Shown here: in pieces, positions 54,685-64,000 of the stretch
Position numbering within the stretch: position 1 is the first letter of the stretch
How the letters are laid out: each line of letters begins with the position of its first letter
Made by a program: the position numbers and the translations under genes
The notes under the pieces: model-generated
What the model saw: the letters and a program-made list of their open reading frames with translations, nothing else
Databases searched by the model: none
What the model was told of the DNA's origin: nothing
NCBI RefSeq assembly: GCF_024649945.1
Contig: NZ_JANKMS010000001.1
Coordinates: forward strand, 930,001 to 994,000
Reading direction: 5' to 3'
DNA from: Flavobacterium panacis
Lineage (GTDB): Bacteria; Bacteroidota; Bacteroidia; Flavobacteriales; Flavobacteriaceae
DNA: 64,000 nucleotides

Positions 54685-57600
54685 TTATCTCATAATAGAC
54701 AACCAGCCTTTTTTAACCGTTCCATCTCCAATGGTTATCACATAAAAATAAGTACCTGTTGGCAACATATCTCCTCTATTAACAACTCCAGACACATTTG
54801 CTGTTCCGTCCCAATCATTTTCATAATGTACTTTACTGTACACTAATGCCCCGTATCTGTTAAATACTTTCAACTCGTTGTTTGGATGAGTTTCGATACA
54901 ATCGATTCTGAACAGATCATTTTTACCGTCATTATTTGGTGTAAACTCATTGTAAACAGTCAAACAAATTGGTTCTAAAGTCACTGAAGCTGAATTATTT
55001 GATGCATCAACATCTAAAGGAGTTGAAGTTTCTACCGTTGCAACAACTGTGTAATTTCCACTTGGCAGTACTTCGGCAACAATTGTTAATACTACACTTT
55101 GACCAGCATTTAATCTAGGTATTGTCCAAAGTTGTGTAGTAGGATCATATGTTCCAGAAGTTGCAGATGAACTTACTAATTCTAAACCGCTAGGAAGTAA
55201 ATCACTAACAATTGTATTTATAAAATCACCTTCTCCAACATTATTAACTGTTATCGTAAATGTTACTTTATCGCCAAAATTTGGAGTTGGATTATCTACA
55301 GTATGCGTAATCGTTAAGTCTGAACAGCTTGTTACACTAACATTTAATGTTTTAGTTGTTCTCTCGTCGCAAGTGTTTGTATAAGTTACAGACACTGTTC
55401 CAGGACCAACATCAGACCAGGAAACTGTAACAGAACCATCTGCTGCACCTCCGCCAGTAACAATTGTTCCTCCATTAATTGTCCATACATAATCAGATTT
55501 ACCATTTGCAATTGAATAAGTCACTCCTTTGAATACACATGGAGTATCATCTGTTGTTGCAATTTGATAAGCTGCATCATTTTCAAATGCAACTGTTATG
55601 GCTAATCTCGGTCCGTTATCACAGCCATTCAATGTATTTGCCAATGCTCCTGCATAATAAGTAGTAGCTGTCAGAGGAGTATTAGCTGCTAATGGTGTTC
55701 CTCCAGTTGCAGCAGCGTACCAAACCACATTTGGTTCATTCACTAAAATACTAGCCAATGTTGGCGCTGCAGATAGACAGAATGTCTGAGCTGTTCTTGG
55801 CGTAGTAATTACACCAGGTGTATTTACATTTACTGTCACTGCAAGTCTATTTGGATTTTCACAGCCAATTGCGCTTGAAACTGCACCATAATAAATACCT
55901 GTTGTAAGTGCTGTTGTTGCTGGAATTGCTGTTCCACCTGTAGCTGTACTGTACCAAACTACATTTGCTTCATTAACCTGAATGCTAGCAATTGTTGGTG
56001 TATTTAAAGTACAGAAGTTTTGCGTTGCATTATTTGTTGTTGGTGTTGCACTTGGATTAACAACTGTAACTGTTACTTGCAAACGAGTTGTACTTTCACA
56101 ACCTGTTGCAGCATCTACAATGTTTCCAAAATAAACACCTGAAGTAAGTATAGTTCCTGCTGGAATTACTGTACCTCCTGTTGCAGCTGTATACCAGATT
56201 ACGTTACTTTCGTTTACCTGAATATTAGCAACTGTCGATGCACTTGTTGAACAGAAAGTTTGAGAAGCATTATTTGTTGTTGGATTAATTGTATTTCCAA
56301 CTACAACTGCTACCTGCAATCTCACACTGCTTTCACAATTTGTTACCGGATCTTTTATCGCTCCAAAGTAAGTTCCCGTTGTTAAAACTGCTGTAGAAGC
56401 TAGAACTGTTCCTCCTGTTTGTGTTGTATACCAAACTACGTTACTTTCATTAACCTGAATATTAGCAACTGTTGGATTAGTTCCTGAACAGAAAGTCTGC
56501 GTTGCACTATTAGTTGTTGGTGTTAACGGATCTGTTACTACAACATTTACAGTCAATCTTGAAGTACTTTCACAACCTGTTGCAGGATCTGAAATTGCTG
56601 CAAAGTATTGTCCTGTTGTTAAAGCAGTCGTTGATGCGATCGCTGTTCCACCTGTTAAAGCAGTGTACCAAACAATATTGCTTTGGTTGAATTGAACACT
56701 AGCAAATGTAGGTGCATTTACCTGACAGAAATTTTGTGTTCCTGCTGTTACCAATGTCGGTGTTCCTGGATCGTTTACATTAACATCAACTGTCAATCTT
56801 GAAGCACTTTCGCAACCTGTAGTTAGGTCAGAAATTGCTGCAAAGTATTGTCCTGTTGTTAAAGCTGTAGTTGGCGCGATTACGGTTCCACCTGTTAAGG
56901 CAGTGTACCAAATAATATTGCTTTGATTGAACTGAACACTTGCAAATGTAGGTGCATTTACCTGACAGAAGTTTTGTGTTCCTGCTGTTACCAATGTTGG
57001 TGTACCTGGATCATTTACAATCACTTCAACTGTTAATCTTGTTGCGCTTTCACAACCTGTAGTCGAATCTGAAATTGCTGCATAATAAGTTCCACTTGTC
57101 AAAGCTGTTGTTGATGGGATCAAAGTCCCTCCACTTACAGCGGTATACCAAACAATATTAGCCTGAGTAGTTTGGATGCTCGCAAATGTCGGTGCATCTT
57201 CCTGACAGAAACTTTGTGTTCCTGCTGTTACCAATGTTGGTGTACCTGGATCACTTACAATCACTTCGACTGTTAATCTTGAAGCACTTTCACAACCTGT
57301 TGTAGGATCACTGATTGCTGCGTAATAAGTTCCACTTGTCAATACTGTTGTTGATGGAATCAAAGTTCCTCCACTTACAGCGGTATACCAAACGATATTA
57401 CCTTGATTAAATTGAACATTTGCAAATGTCGGTGCATCTTCCTGACAGAAATTTTGTGTTCCTGCTGTTACCAATGTCGGTGTTCCCGGATCATTTACAA
57501 TCACTTCAACTGTTAATCTTGAAGCGCTTTCACAACCTGTAGTCGCATCTGAAATTGCTGCATAATAAGTTCCACTTGTCAAAGTTGTTGTTGATGGAAT

Positions 57601-60600
57601 CGCTGTTCCGCCTGTTAAAGCTGTATACCAAACAATATTACCTTGATTGAATTGAACATTTGCAAATGTCGGTGCATTTACCAGACAGAAGTTTTGAGTT
57701 CCTGCTGTTACCAATGTTGGTGTACCAGGATCATTTACAATCACTTCAACTGTTAATCTTGAAGCGCTTTCACAACCTGTAGTCGGATCTGAAATTGCTG
57801 CATAATAAGTTCCACTTGTCAAAGCTGTTGTTGATGGAATCAAAGTTCCTCCACTTACAGCGGTATACCAAACAATATTAGCCTGAGTAGTTTGAATGCT
57901 CGCAAATGTCGGTGCATCTTCCTGACAGAAACTTTGTGTTCCTGCTGTTACCAATGTTGGTGTACCTGGATCACTTACAACCACTTCAACTGTTAATCTT
58001 GAAGCACTTTCACAACCTGTTGTAGGATCACTGATTGCTGCGTAATAAGTTCCACTTGTCAATGCTGTTGTTGATGCGATTGCTGTTCCACCTGTCAAAG
58101 CTGTATACCAAACGATATTACCTTGATTAAATTGAACACTTGCAAATGTAGGTGCATCTTCCTGACAGAAATTTTGTGTTCCTGCTGTTACCAATGTCGG
58201 TGTTCCCGGATCATTTACAATCACTTCAACTGTTAATCTTGAAGCGCTTTCACAACCTGTAGTCGCATCTGAAATTGCTGCATAATAAGTTCCACTTGTC
58301 AAAGCTGATGTTGATGGAATCAAAGTTCCGCCAGTTAAAGCTGTATACCAAACAATATTAGCTTGATTGAATTGAACACTTGCAAATGTCGGTGCATTTA
58401 CCTGACAGAAGTTTTGTGTTCCTGCTGTTACCAATGTTGGTGTACCAGGATCATTTACAATCACTTCAACTGTTAATCTTGTTGCGCTTTCACAACCTGT
58501 AGTCGGATCTGAAATTGCTGCATAATAAGTTCCACTTGTTAATGCTGTTGTTGATGGAATCAAAGTTCCTCCGCTTACAGCGGTATACCAAACAATATTA
58601 GTTTCATTCGTTTGAATACTTGCAAATGTTGGCGCATTTTCTTGACAGAAGTTTTGAGTTCCTGCTGTTACTAATGTTGGTGTACCTGGATCACTTACAA
58701 TAACATCAACCGTTAATCTTGTTGCACTTTCACAACCTGATGTAGGATCACTGATTGCTGCGTAATAAGTTCCGTTTGTCAACGCTGTTGTTGATGCGAT
58801 TGCTGTCCCACCTGTCAAAGCTGTATACCAAACGATATTACCTTGATTAAATTGAACACTAGCAAATGTTGGTGCATCTTCTTGACAGAAGTTTTGAGTT
58901 CCTGCTGTTACTAAAGTCGGAGTTCCTGGATCGTTAACATTTACTGTTACTTCCAATCTTACCGAACTTTCACAACCAGTAGCTAAATCTCCTGATGCTG
59001 CATAATAAGTTCCACTTGTCAACGCTGTTGTTGCTGGAATTACAGTACCACCTGTCTCTGCAGTGTACCAAACAATATTAGCACCAGTAACTTGGATACT
59101 TGCAAATGTTGGTCCATCTTCAGAACAGAAATTTTGAGTTCCAGGTGTCACTAAAATAGGTGTATCTGGATCACTAATTATAATCACTGCATCCTGCAAG
59201 GTTCCTGCAAGGTTTTCACAAGTATTAGTACTGGAAACAGCTACATAATAAGTAATTGGGCTCATTGCTTTTGTTAAACCTGTTGCTGTCAAAACACCTG
59301 CTGTACTTATTGCATACGTTACATTGTTTATTACAGCACCATTTGTTATTGGCTGCGTTTTATTGGCATCTAAATACCATGTAAATACTGGTGCAGTCAA
59401 TGTTGGTGCAGTTGGAGTTAATGATGCTGGTACACTGTGACAAGCAACCAAATCATCAACTAAAATATCATTTCCTGTTGAAGGAGGTAAGATCGTAAAT
59501 GTAATTTGTTTTCTATCTGCTGGAGCAGTTTCACAAAATTGATCTGAGCTAACTCCTACATAGTAAGTATAAGTTCCTGGTGCCAATCCGCTTACAGTTA
59601 ACTGTGAAGCTATTTCGCCTGCAATTAATTGACTTGTAGTTCCGTTAAAACTATACCAGTAGTAAGTTGGATTTGTTAGAACTGGTGTTCCACTCAAAGA
59701 AGTAGCTAAAGTTACAGTTCCAGAAGTTGAACAAATTGAAGTTGTAGTTCCTCCATTTAAAGTAATGTTTGTTAAAGCATTTGTTGGCGCAGAAGCTTTA
59801 ACTTCAACTGTAACTTCACCTCTTGCAAAAGTTTCACATCCATAACGTACTGGCTGTACATAATATTTATAGATACCTGAGGCTAAATTTGCTGGCACTG
59901 TAAAGTCTGTACCTGTTGCTAGAGCAGTTCCTCCCGTTGGTGCATCATACCAAATATAGGTTGAACAGGCCGTTTCGGGTATTTGAAGCGAAATGGTGGT
60001 CCCTGGACAAACTACAATTTTGTTTGTAGGATCAGCTCCAATAATGGTTGTATTAGCGCTTCTTTCAACAGTGTGAACTCTTAGGAATTCCAAGACACCT
60101 GCAACTCCTCCAAAACGAATTCTTACTCTATCATAAACTTCTGTTGGAGAAGAAACTAATGCCACTGCCATAGTATTTCCTGGCAATAATCTTAAACTTA
60201 ATAATGTGCTTGTATTTTGAATAGGTGCACCTACAGCTACATTTCCTAAATAACGCTGAATTGAAAATCCTGTAAGGAGATTGACATCCAGAAGAGTTGC
60301 TGGTTTAGAAATCACAATTCTTAAAGTATCACTTACTACAGAAACAGTTTTAAATTGAACTGTTAAATCTGCTGCAGCTAAAACTCCTGCACCACTATAC
60401 ATTGTAGCAAAAGTTGTAATATCATTATCTGCAACATTGAATGCATCACTTACTCCTACTAAAGCAGTTGCAGCTCCTATACCGATATCTGTTGCTCCAT
60501 AAAATACATCTTGTATATCACTTCCATTACAAGTAATAGCCGTAACTGGCTTTTTATAATAAGCATCAAATACTTTTACATTTTGCGCTACGCTTACAAG

Positions 60601-63600
60601 AGAAGCAGATTGAATTCTAATTCCATCATAATCTTGCGGTCCTGCAGCATTAGAAGGAACAAAAGTAAATTCATAAGTATTGTCTCCTGAAATTAAATTT
60701 AATAACGAACCAGATACAGATTGCATCGTTCCGATATCAACTCCTCCTTTAGTCCCGATTACTGATAAATTTTGTCCAACAGCCAATAAGCTGTATTCTG
60801 AACCTAATTTTACAGTTACTGGAGTCCCTTTTACAATATTAGCCGGCCAAGTTAAATTCTGCCATGTAGTGCCAATTCCTAAAAGTCCAATTCCTGTATT
60901 TATAGTAGAATAGGTTTGTGTATTTCCATCAACTGCATTTGCAGCATCAGAAACACTTCCAGTAATAATTGATCCTGTAGTTTGTGCTGTCGCATATTCT
61001 CTTTCTGTCAAAGACTGACAGTTAGTCAAATCAATAACATTGATAACTTTTGTTACTGTAGTAGTACAAGCACCTAGAGTAGCAACTGCAGTATAAGTAT
61101 AAACTCCAGGAGTATTCAATATACCTGTTGTAAAAGTTGGTCCGTTCAAAGCATTACCTTGAGGATCAAACCAAGTAATTGTTCCATTAGAAGTAGCTGT
61201 TAATGTAACATTTGTACCTACATTTACAGATTCTTGCGGATTAGTTACAACCAAAGCTGGTAAAGGATTAATTGTAACAGTAACTGATTGTCTAACAGAA
61301 GGACATGTAACTCCATTTCCTTGTGCTTCAATCGAATAAACACCCCCAACTGTTATATTAGCTGCTTCAGCTGCTGTAATTTCAGTATTTGAAGAATTAA
61401 AAAATCTATAGGTTGTGTTTCCTGTATTATCAAAATTCGTAATTGCATTAGTTAAATTAGCACTTCCACAACCTGCTAATGTTGAATTAACTGTTAGAAC
61501 TGTAGTTGTTGGGAAAGTAACAATAACTTCTTTTAATGTACCATTTGCATTTTCACACGTCGCTGTTCCAGAAACAGATATATAATACGTAAATGGTGTA
61601 TTTGCAGCACTTAAACCTGATATTGATAGTGCTCCAGTTGTTGGATTTTTAGAAAAAACCGCATTAGGCTGACCTGCAACTGAGCTTCCTGTAATCTCTA
61701 CCACTTTATTTACATCTGTATAATATCTATACTGTGCCCCTGCTATCGTTGAAGTTGGCGCTAAAATCGTTGTACCATCACAAGCCGCTTCTATTGGACT
61801 AGTAATTACTATATCAGTACTTGTAGCCAAAGGATTTACTGTAACCGTAACTGGCTGACGTGCGCTATTTTCACAGGCACCTCTAGAAGCATCTAAATAG
61901 TAAATTGTAGTAGCAATTAAAGCTGGCGTAGTATAATTTGCTGTAGCTGAAAGTTGAGTACCTCCACTAGGCGAGTCATACCATGCAAATGTTTCACCTA
62001 CCGCTGTGGAACTAGCTGCTAAAGTAGTAGACTGTCCAGCACAAAGTGCAGTACCATTTCCAGTAATAGTAGCATCTTTAAATCTGAATGATGCACCATA
62101 AATATTTAATTGTCTCAAAGCAGTTACAATACCACCTAATCTTACTTGAACTCCTGTAAAATTAGCTCCTGCTGCAAAACTAGCTCTGAAACGATTTCCT
62201 CCTAAAAGCTGTACATTAGCAAGCGAGTTAATCGAAACACCATCTGTATTGTCAGTAGCTCCATTGTAACTTTGTAAACTAATATAAGAAAGTGCACTAA
62301 TATCTAATAAACCAGTAGGAAGTCCTAATTCAACCTCGATAATATCTCCCGCTAAACCTGCAGTCGCAAAATCAAGTTTTTGCTGTACGTAGCCTCCTAA
62401 ACCAACTGGTACTGCAAGAGTTGTTGCTGTATTATTATCTCCGTCTACAGATAATGTTTCTGTTCCAGTCACGGCTCCACACAAAACACACAATAATCCA
62501 TCATTTGATATGGTTTGATTATTGGCCTGTAAACAAGTCGTAATAGGCTTATTTACAATTACTGTTATAGATGTTCTTGCAGCACTTACACAGCCTGAAG
62601 CATTTCTAGCTTCAATATAATAAGTTGTATTAGCTGTTAAAGCTGGTGTGGTATAATTTGTACTTGACGTAAGCAAAGTACCACCTGTTGCCGCAGTATA
62701 CCAATCATAAGTAATACCTGCCACAGGATTAGAAACCTGCAAAACAACCGTTTGACCAGATTGAATTGTAACTGTTGGTGAGGTAACAGTTGGAGCAGCT
62801 GGCAGTGGACTCACATTTAAATCTACTGGAGTACGTGCACTAATACAACTTCCAATAACAGCTTCTACATAATAACTTGTATTTGCAGATAAAACTGGAG
62901 TTGTAAATGAAGTGCCTGTAAACACAAGATTTCCACCTGAAGCAGCATCATACCAATTGTAATCTGTTCCTGCTACTGGTGTTTGTACTGTAATAATAGA
63001 AGTTTGTCCGCTACATAAATTGGTTGGAGTTGCTACCAAACTAGGTGCAACTGGCGTAACTATTGAAACTGAAACAGGTTGTCTTTCACCATTTACACAT
63101 CCATTTCTTGTTACTTCAAGATAATATGTTGCTGCAGAATTTAACACTGGAGTTGTGTAAGCTGCTGTACTCGCCAAAAGAGTTCCTCCTGTTGGTGCAT
63201 TGTACCATGCAGCAGTTTCCCCCACAGCAAGTCCCGCTGTCAAAGTAGTAGATGTACCAGTACAAATAGAATCATTACCAGAAATTACGGCAGCTTTATA
63301 TCTATAAGAAGCTTGATAAATATCTAAACTTGTCAACACTGTTGCAAGACCTCCTAATCTCACTTCAACACGATCAAAATTGGCACCTGCAGTAACACTA
63401 GCTCTAAAACGGTTTCCTCCTAATAATTGAACATTCAATAAGTTATTAATAGAAGTTCTATCATTATTAAAAGTCGCTCCATTATATGTAGCAAGACTAA
63501 TATAACTTAGAGCTGAAACATTTAAAACACCTGCTGGTAATTCCAACTCAACATCTACAATATCTCCTGCTTTTCCAGGATTATTAAACTGTAAAGTCTG

Positions 63601-64000
63601 CTGTACCCAGCCGTTAATTAGACCAACTGGAACTGTCAGTCTCGCAGCTGTAGCGATATTTCCATCAACAGATAAGTCTGGATTGGTAGAACTACATAAA
63701 AGACAAAGTCCGTTAAGCAGTGTTTGCTGGCTATTAGCCTGTAAACATCCGCCTAAAGGAGTCGTGATAACATTTACCAAAACAGGAACTCTAGCCGTGC
63801 TCACACAAGCACCCGTAGCACTTTGAGTTTCCACGTAATAGGTTTTTGATGCTGTTAATATAGGTGTTGTAAACGTTGGTGTATTAGTTGCAATAGCAGT
63901 ACCTCCTGTTGCCGCTTCATACCAATTTATTGTTGCTCCTGCCTCAGAAGTAGAAGCACTTAGCGTAGCATTTTGTCCAGATTGAATGGTAACACTCTGT
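54685..64000 (-). CDS. Giant multi-domain T9SS surface adhesin, N-terminus beyond window
   Basis: The frame is open from 54685 to the window edge (more than 3,100 residues); the start lies outside. From the edge inward: Ig_7-like modules (pattern WYxxxTGGTxL...TxYYV) alternate with two paralogous beta domains (CLQANxQ ... VRLGG) near 63.3-63.8 and 62.1-62.5 kb and two distant versions at about 60.1-61.0 kb. About fifteen further 80-residue Ig_7-like repeats lie at 55.6-59.2 kb. A PKD-like domain (about 55.3-55.6 kb), a DUF11 domain (THTVDNPTPNFGDKVTFTIT, 54.96-55.3 kb) and a gliding-motility type B C-terminal domain (NEFTPNNDGKNDLFRIDCIE, ending KKGWLSIMR) follow. It is exported by the T9SS for attachment or gliding. 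Confidence 0.92.
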   Translation of the reverse strand, partial: QSVTIQSGQNATLSASTSEAGATINWYEAATGGTAIATNTPTFTTPILTASKTYYVETQSATGACVSTARVPVLVNVITTPLGGCLQANSQQTLLNGLCLLCSSTNPDLSVDGNIATAARLTVPVGLINGWVQQTLQFNNPGKAGDIVDVELELPAGVLNVSALSYISLATYNGATFNNDRTSINNLLNVQLLGGNRFRASVTAGANFDRVEVRLGGLATVLTSLDIYQASYRYKAAVISGNDSICTGTSTTLTAGLAVGETAAWYNAPTGGTLLASTAAYTTPVLNSAATYYLEVTRNGCVNGERQPVSVSIVTPVAPSLVATPTNLCSGQTSIITVQTPVAGTDYNWYDAASGGNLVFTGTSFTTPVLSANTSYYVEAVIGSCISARTPVDLNVSPLPAAPTVTSPTVTIQSGQTVVLQVSNPVAGITYDWYTAATGGTLLTSSTNYTTPALTANTTYYIEARNASGCVSAARTSITVIVNKPITTCLQANNQTISNDGLLCVLCGAVTGTETLSVDGDNNTATTLAVPVGLGGYVQQKLDFATAGLAGDIIEVELGLPTGLLDISALSYISLQSYNGATDNTDGVSINSLANVQLLGGNRFRASFAAGANFTGVQVRLGGIVTALRQLNIYGASFRFKDATITGNGTALCAGQSTTLAASSTAVGETFAWYDSPSGGTQLSATANYTTPALIATTIYYLDASRGACENSARQPVTVTVNPLATSTDIVITSPIEAACDGTTILAPTSTIAGAQYRYYTDVNKVVEITGSSVAGQPNAVFSKNPTTGALSISGLSAANTPFTYYISVSGTATCENANGTLKEVIVTFPTTTVLTVNSTLAGCGSANLTNAITNFDNTGNTTYRFFNSSNTEITAAEAANITVGGVYSIEAQGNGVTCPSVRQSVTVTINPLPALVVTNPQESVNVGTNVTLTATSNGTITWFDPQGNALNGPTFTTGILNTPGVYTYTAVATLGACTTTVTKVINVIDLTNCQSLTEREYATAQTTGSIITGSVSDAANAVDGNTQTYSTINTGIGLLGIGTTWQNLTWPANIVKGTPVTVKLGSEYSLLAVGQNLSVIGTKGGVDIGTMQSVSGSLLNLISGDNTYEFTFVPSNAAGPQDYDGIRIQSASLVSVAQNVKVFDAYYKKPVTAITCNGSDIQDVFYGATDIGIGAATALVGVSDAFNVADNDITTFATMYSGAGVLAAADLTVQFKTVSVVSDTLRIVISKPATLLDVNLLTGFSIQRYLGNVAVGAPIQNTSTLLSLRLLPGNTMAVALVSSPTEVYDRVRIRFGGVAGVLEFLRVHTVERSANTTIIGADPTNKIVVCPGTTISLQIPETACSTYIWYDAPTGGTALATGTDFTVPANLASGIYKYYVQPVRYGCETFARGEVTVEVKASAPTNALTNITLNGGTTTSICSTSGTVTLATSLSGTPVLTNPTYYWYSFNGTTSQLIAGEIASQLTVSGLAPGTYTYYVGVSSDQFCETAPADRKQITFTILPPSTGNDILVDDLVACHSVPASLTPTAPTLTAPVFTWYLDANKTQPITNGAVINNVTYAISTAGVLTATGLTKAMSPITYYVAVSSTNTCENLAGTLQDAVIIISDPDTPILVTPGTQNFCSEDGPTFASIQVTGANIVWYTAETGGTVIPATTALTSGTYYAASGDLATGCESSVRLEVTVNVNDPGTPTLVTAGTQNFCQEDAPTFASVQFNQGNIVWYTALTGGTAIASTTALTNGTYYAAISDPTSGCESATRLTVDVIVSDPGTPTLVTAGTQNFCQENAPTFASIQTNETNIVWYTAVSGGTLIPSTTALTSGTYYAAISDPTTGCESATRLTVEVIVNDPGTPTLVTAGTQNFCQVNAPTFASVQFNQANIVWYTALTGGTLIPSTSALTSGTYYAAISDATTGCESASRLTVEVIVNDPGTPTLVTAGTQNFCQEDAPTFASVQFNQGNIVWYTALTGGTAIASTTALTSGTYYAAISDPTTGCESASRLTVEVVVSDPGTPTLVTAGTQSFCQEDAPTFASIQTTQANIVWYTAVSGGTLIPSTTALTSGTYYAAISDPTTGCESASRLTVEVIVNDPGTPTLVTAGTQNFCLVNAPTFANVQFNQGNIVWYTALTGGTAIPSTTTLTSGTYYAAISDATTGCESASRLTVEVIVNDPGTPTLVTAGTQNFCQEDAPTFANVQFNQGNIVWYTAVSGGTLIPSTTVLTSGTYYAAISDPTTGCESASRLTVEVIVSDPGTPTLVTAGTQSFCQEDAPTFASIQTTQANIVWYTAVSGGTLIPSTTALTSGTYYAAISDSTTGCESATRLTVEVIVNDPGTPTLVTAGTQNFCQVNAPTFASVQFNQSNIIWYTALTGGTVIAPTTALTTGQYFAAISDLTTGCESASRLTVDVNVNDPGTPTLVTAGTQNFCQVNAPTFASVQFNQSNIVWYTALTGGTAIASTTALTTGQYFAAISDPATGCESTSRLTVNVVVTDPLTPTTNSATQTFCSGTNPTVANIQVNESNVVWYTTQTGGTVLASTAVLTTGTYFGAIKDPVTNCESSVRLQVAVVVGNTINPTTNNASQTFCSTSASTVANIQVNESNVIWYTAATGGTVIPAGTILTSGVYFGNIVDAATGCESTTRLQVTVTVVNPSATPTTNNATQNFCTLNTPTIASIQVNEANVVWYSTATGGTAIPATTALTTGIYYGAVSSAIGCENPNRLAVTVNVNTPGVITTPRTAQTFCLSAAPTLASILVNEPNVVWYAAATGGTPLAANTPLTATTYYAGALANTLNGCDNGPRLAITVAFENDAAYQIATTDDTPCVFKGVTYSIANGKSDYVWTINGGTIVTGGGAADGSVTVSWSDVGPGTVSVTYTNTCDERTTKTLNVSVTSCSDLTITHTVDNPTPNFGDKVTFTITVNNVGEGDFINTIVSDLLPSGLELVSSSATSGTYDPTTQLWTIPRLNAGQSVVLTIVAEVLPSGNYTVVATVETSTPLDVDASNNSASVTLEPICLTVYNEFTPNNDGKNDLFRIDCIETHPNNELKVFNRYGALVYSKVHYENDWDGTANVSGVVNRGDMLPTGTYFYVITIGDGTVKKGWLSIMR
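56536..58935 (-). repeat. Ten 240-bp tandem repeats coding Ig-like units of the adhesin
   Basis: Ten units of exactly 240 bp (80 codons) follow each other without spacer, each starting NDPGTPTLV or SDPGTPTLV and containing TAGTQ(N/S)FC, NIVWYTA and GCES. The units agree closely at the DNA level, with runs of dozens of bases identical between copies. Units cluster with a period of three: those with QTTQANIVWYTAVSGG recur 720 bp apart, near 57.2 and 57.9 kb. Five more divergent units flank the array. The register is maintained to the base across 2,400 bp. Confidence 0.93.

Noticed and set aside
56536..58935. Regular repeats considered as a CRISPR-like or noncoding satellite array
   Set aside because: The period is 80 codons, the frame is open throughout and the units are Ig-like protein domains. 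There are no spacers.
60680..60913. Plus-strand ORFs inside the adhesin gene (also near 63,063)
   Set aside because: They lie antisense to a clear long coding sequence and have no promoter or protein-like composition.

Overview
The window looks like chromosome of a Flavobacterium close to F. johnsoniae. The base composition is AT-rich, promoters carry the Bacteroidetes TAnnTTTG box, and there are no Shine-Dalgarno-led starts. Type IX secretion sorting domains of both types (A and B) are present, with PorP/SprF and PorD-like proteins, a DUF3575 outer-membrane protein and the Bacteroidetes form of RNA polymerase omega. No rRNA, tRNA, CRISPR array, phage or insertion sequence was seen.

Layout. 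1-1520: a secreted pectate lyase. 1594-13718 (minus strand): one long arginine/proline operon in the order GNAT (probable acylglutamate synthase)-argG-argC-argD-unknown-proA-proB-argF'-argB-argE-argH. It is preceded by a roughly 320-nt leader with a mini-ORF starting almost at the predicted transcription start and two related TTTGTC palindromes. 14188-22827: M1 peptidase, mutarotase-like protein, GNAT, small outer-membrane proteins, VF530 protein, smpB, lipoprotein, an XRE-Fic protein and pcm. 23175-29973 (plus): Gfo/Idh oxidoreductase, 3-hydroxyacyl-CoA dehydrogenase, YggS, an exonuclease/GIY-YIG fusion, a potassium channel, miaA and acyl-ACP thioesterase.

30217-34213 (minus): a tight five-gene RNA-repair/ribosome-rescue operon containing rtcB and prfH, a zinc-ribbon protein, a basic protein and a TPR protein. 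prfH carries an in-frame TGA at codon 77, where I recall a tryptophan in the family. Upstream lies a promoter, a 27-codon ORF and a terminator, an attenuator-like arrangement. This locus is the most promising for unusual biology.

34692-47072 (minus): a two-component system, coaE, a glycosyltransferase, then a likely bamD-rpoZ-coaBC-porD-recN-TPR-fabV operon, dapA and a conserved unknown. 47120-48853 (plus): a UshA-like 5'-nucleotidase split into two genes with the C-terminal domain first. 48840-51516 (minus): a membrane protein and ligA. 51756-64000 (minus): an adhesin locus made of an OmpA-family protein, a PorP/SprF protein and a giant multi-Ig secreted protein that runs off the right edge. 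The giant gene contains ten 240-bp tandem repeats, exactly 2,400 bp.

Many intergenic spaces hold dispersed inverted repeats (consensus GCCACGAATTMCACGAATT) and other word-like repeats. These account for most of the spurious N-terminal extensions of the neighbouring reading frames.
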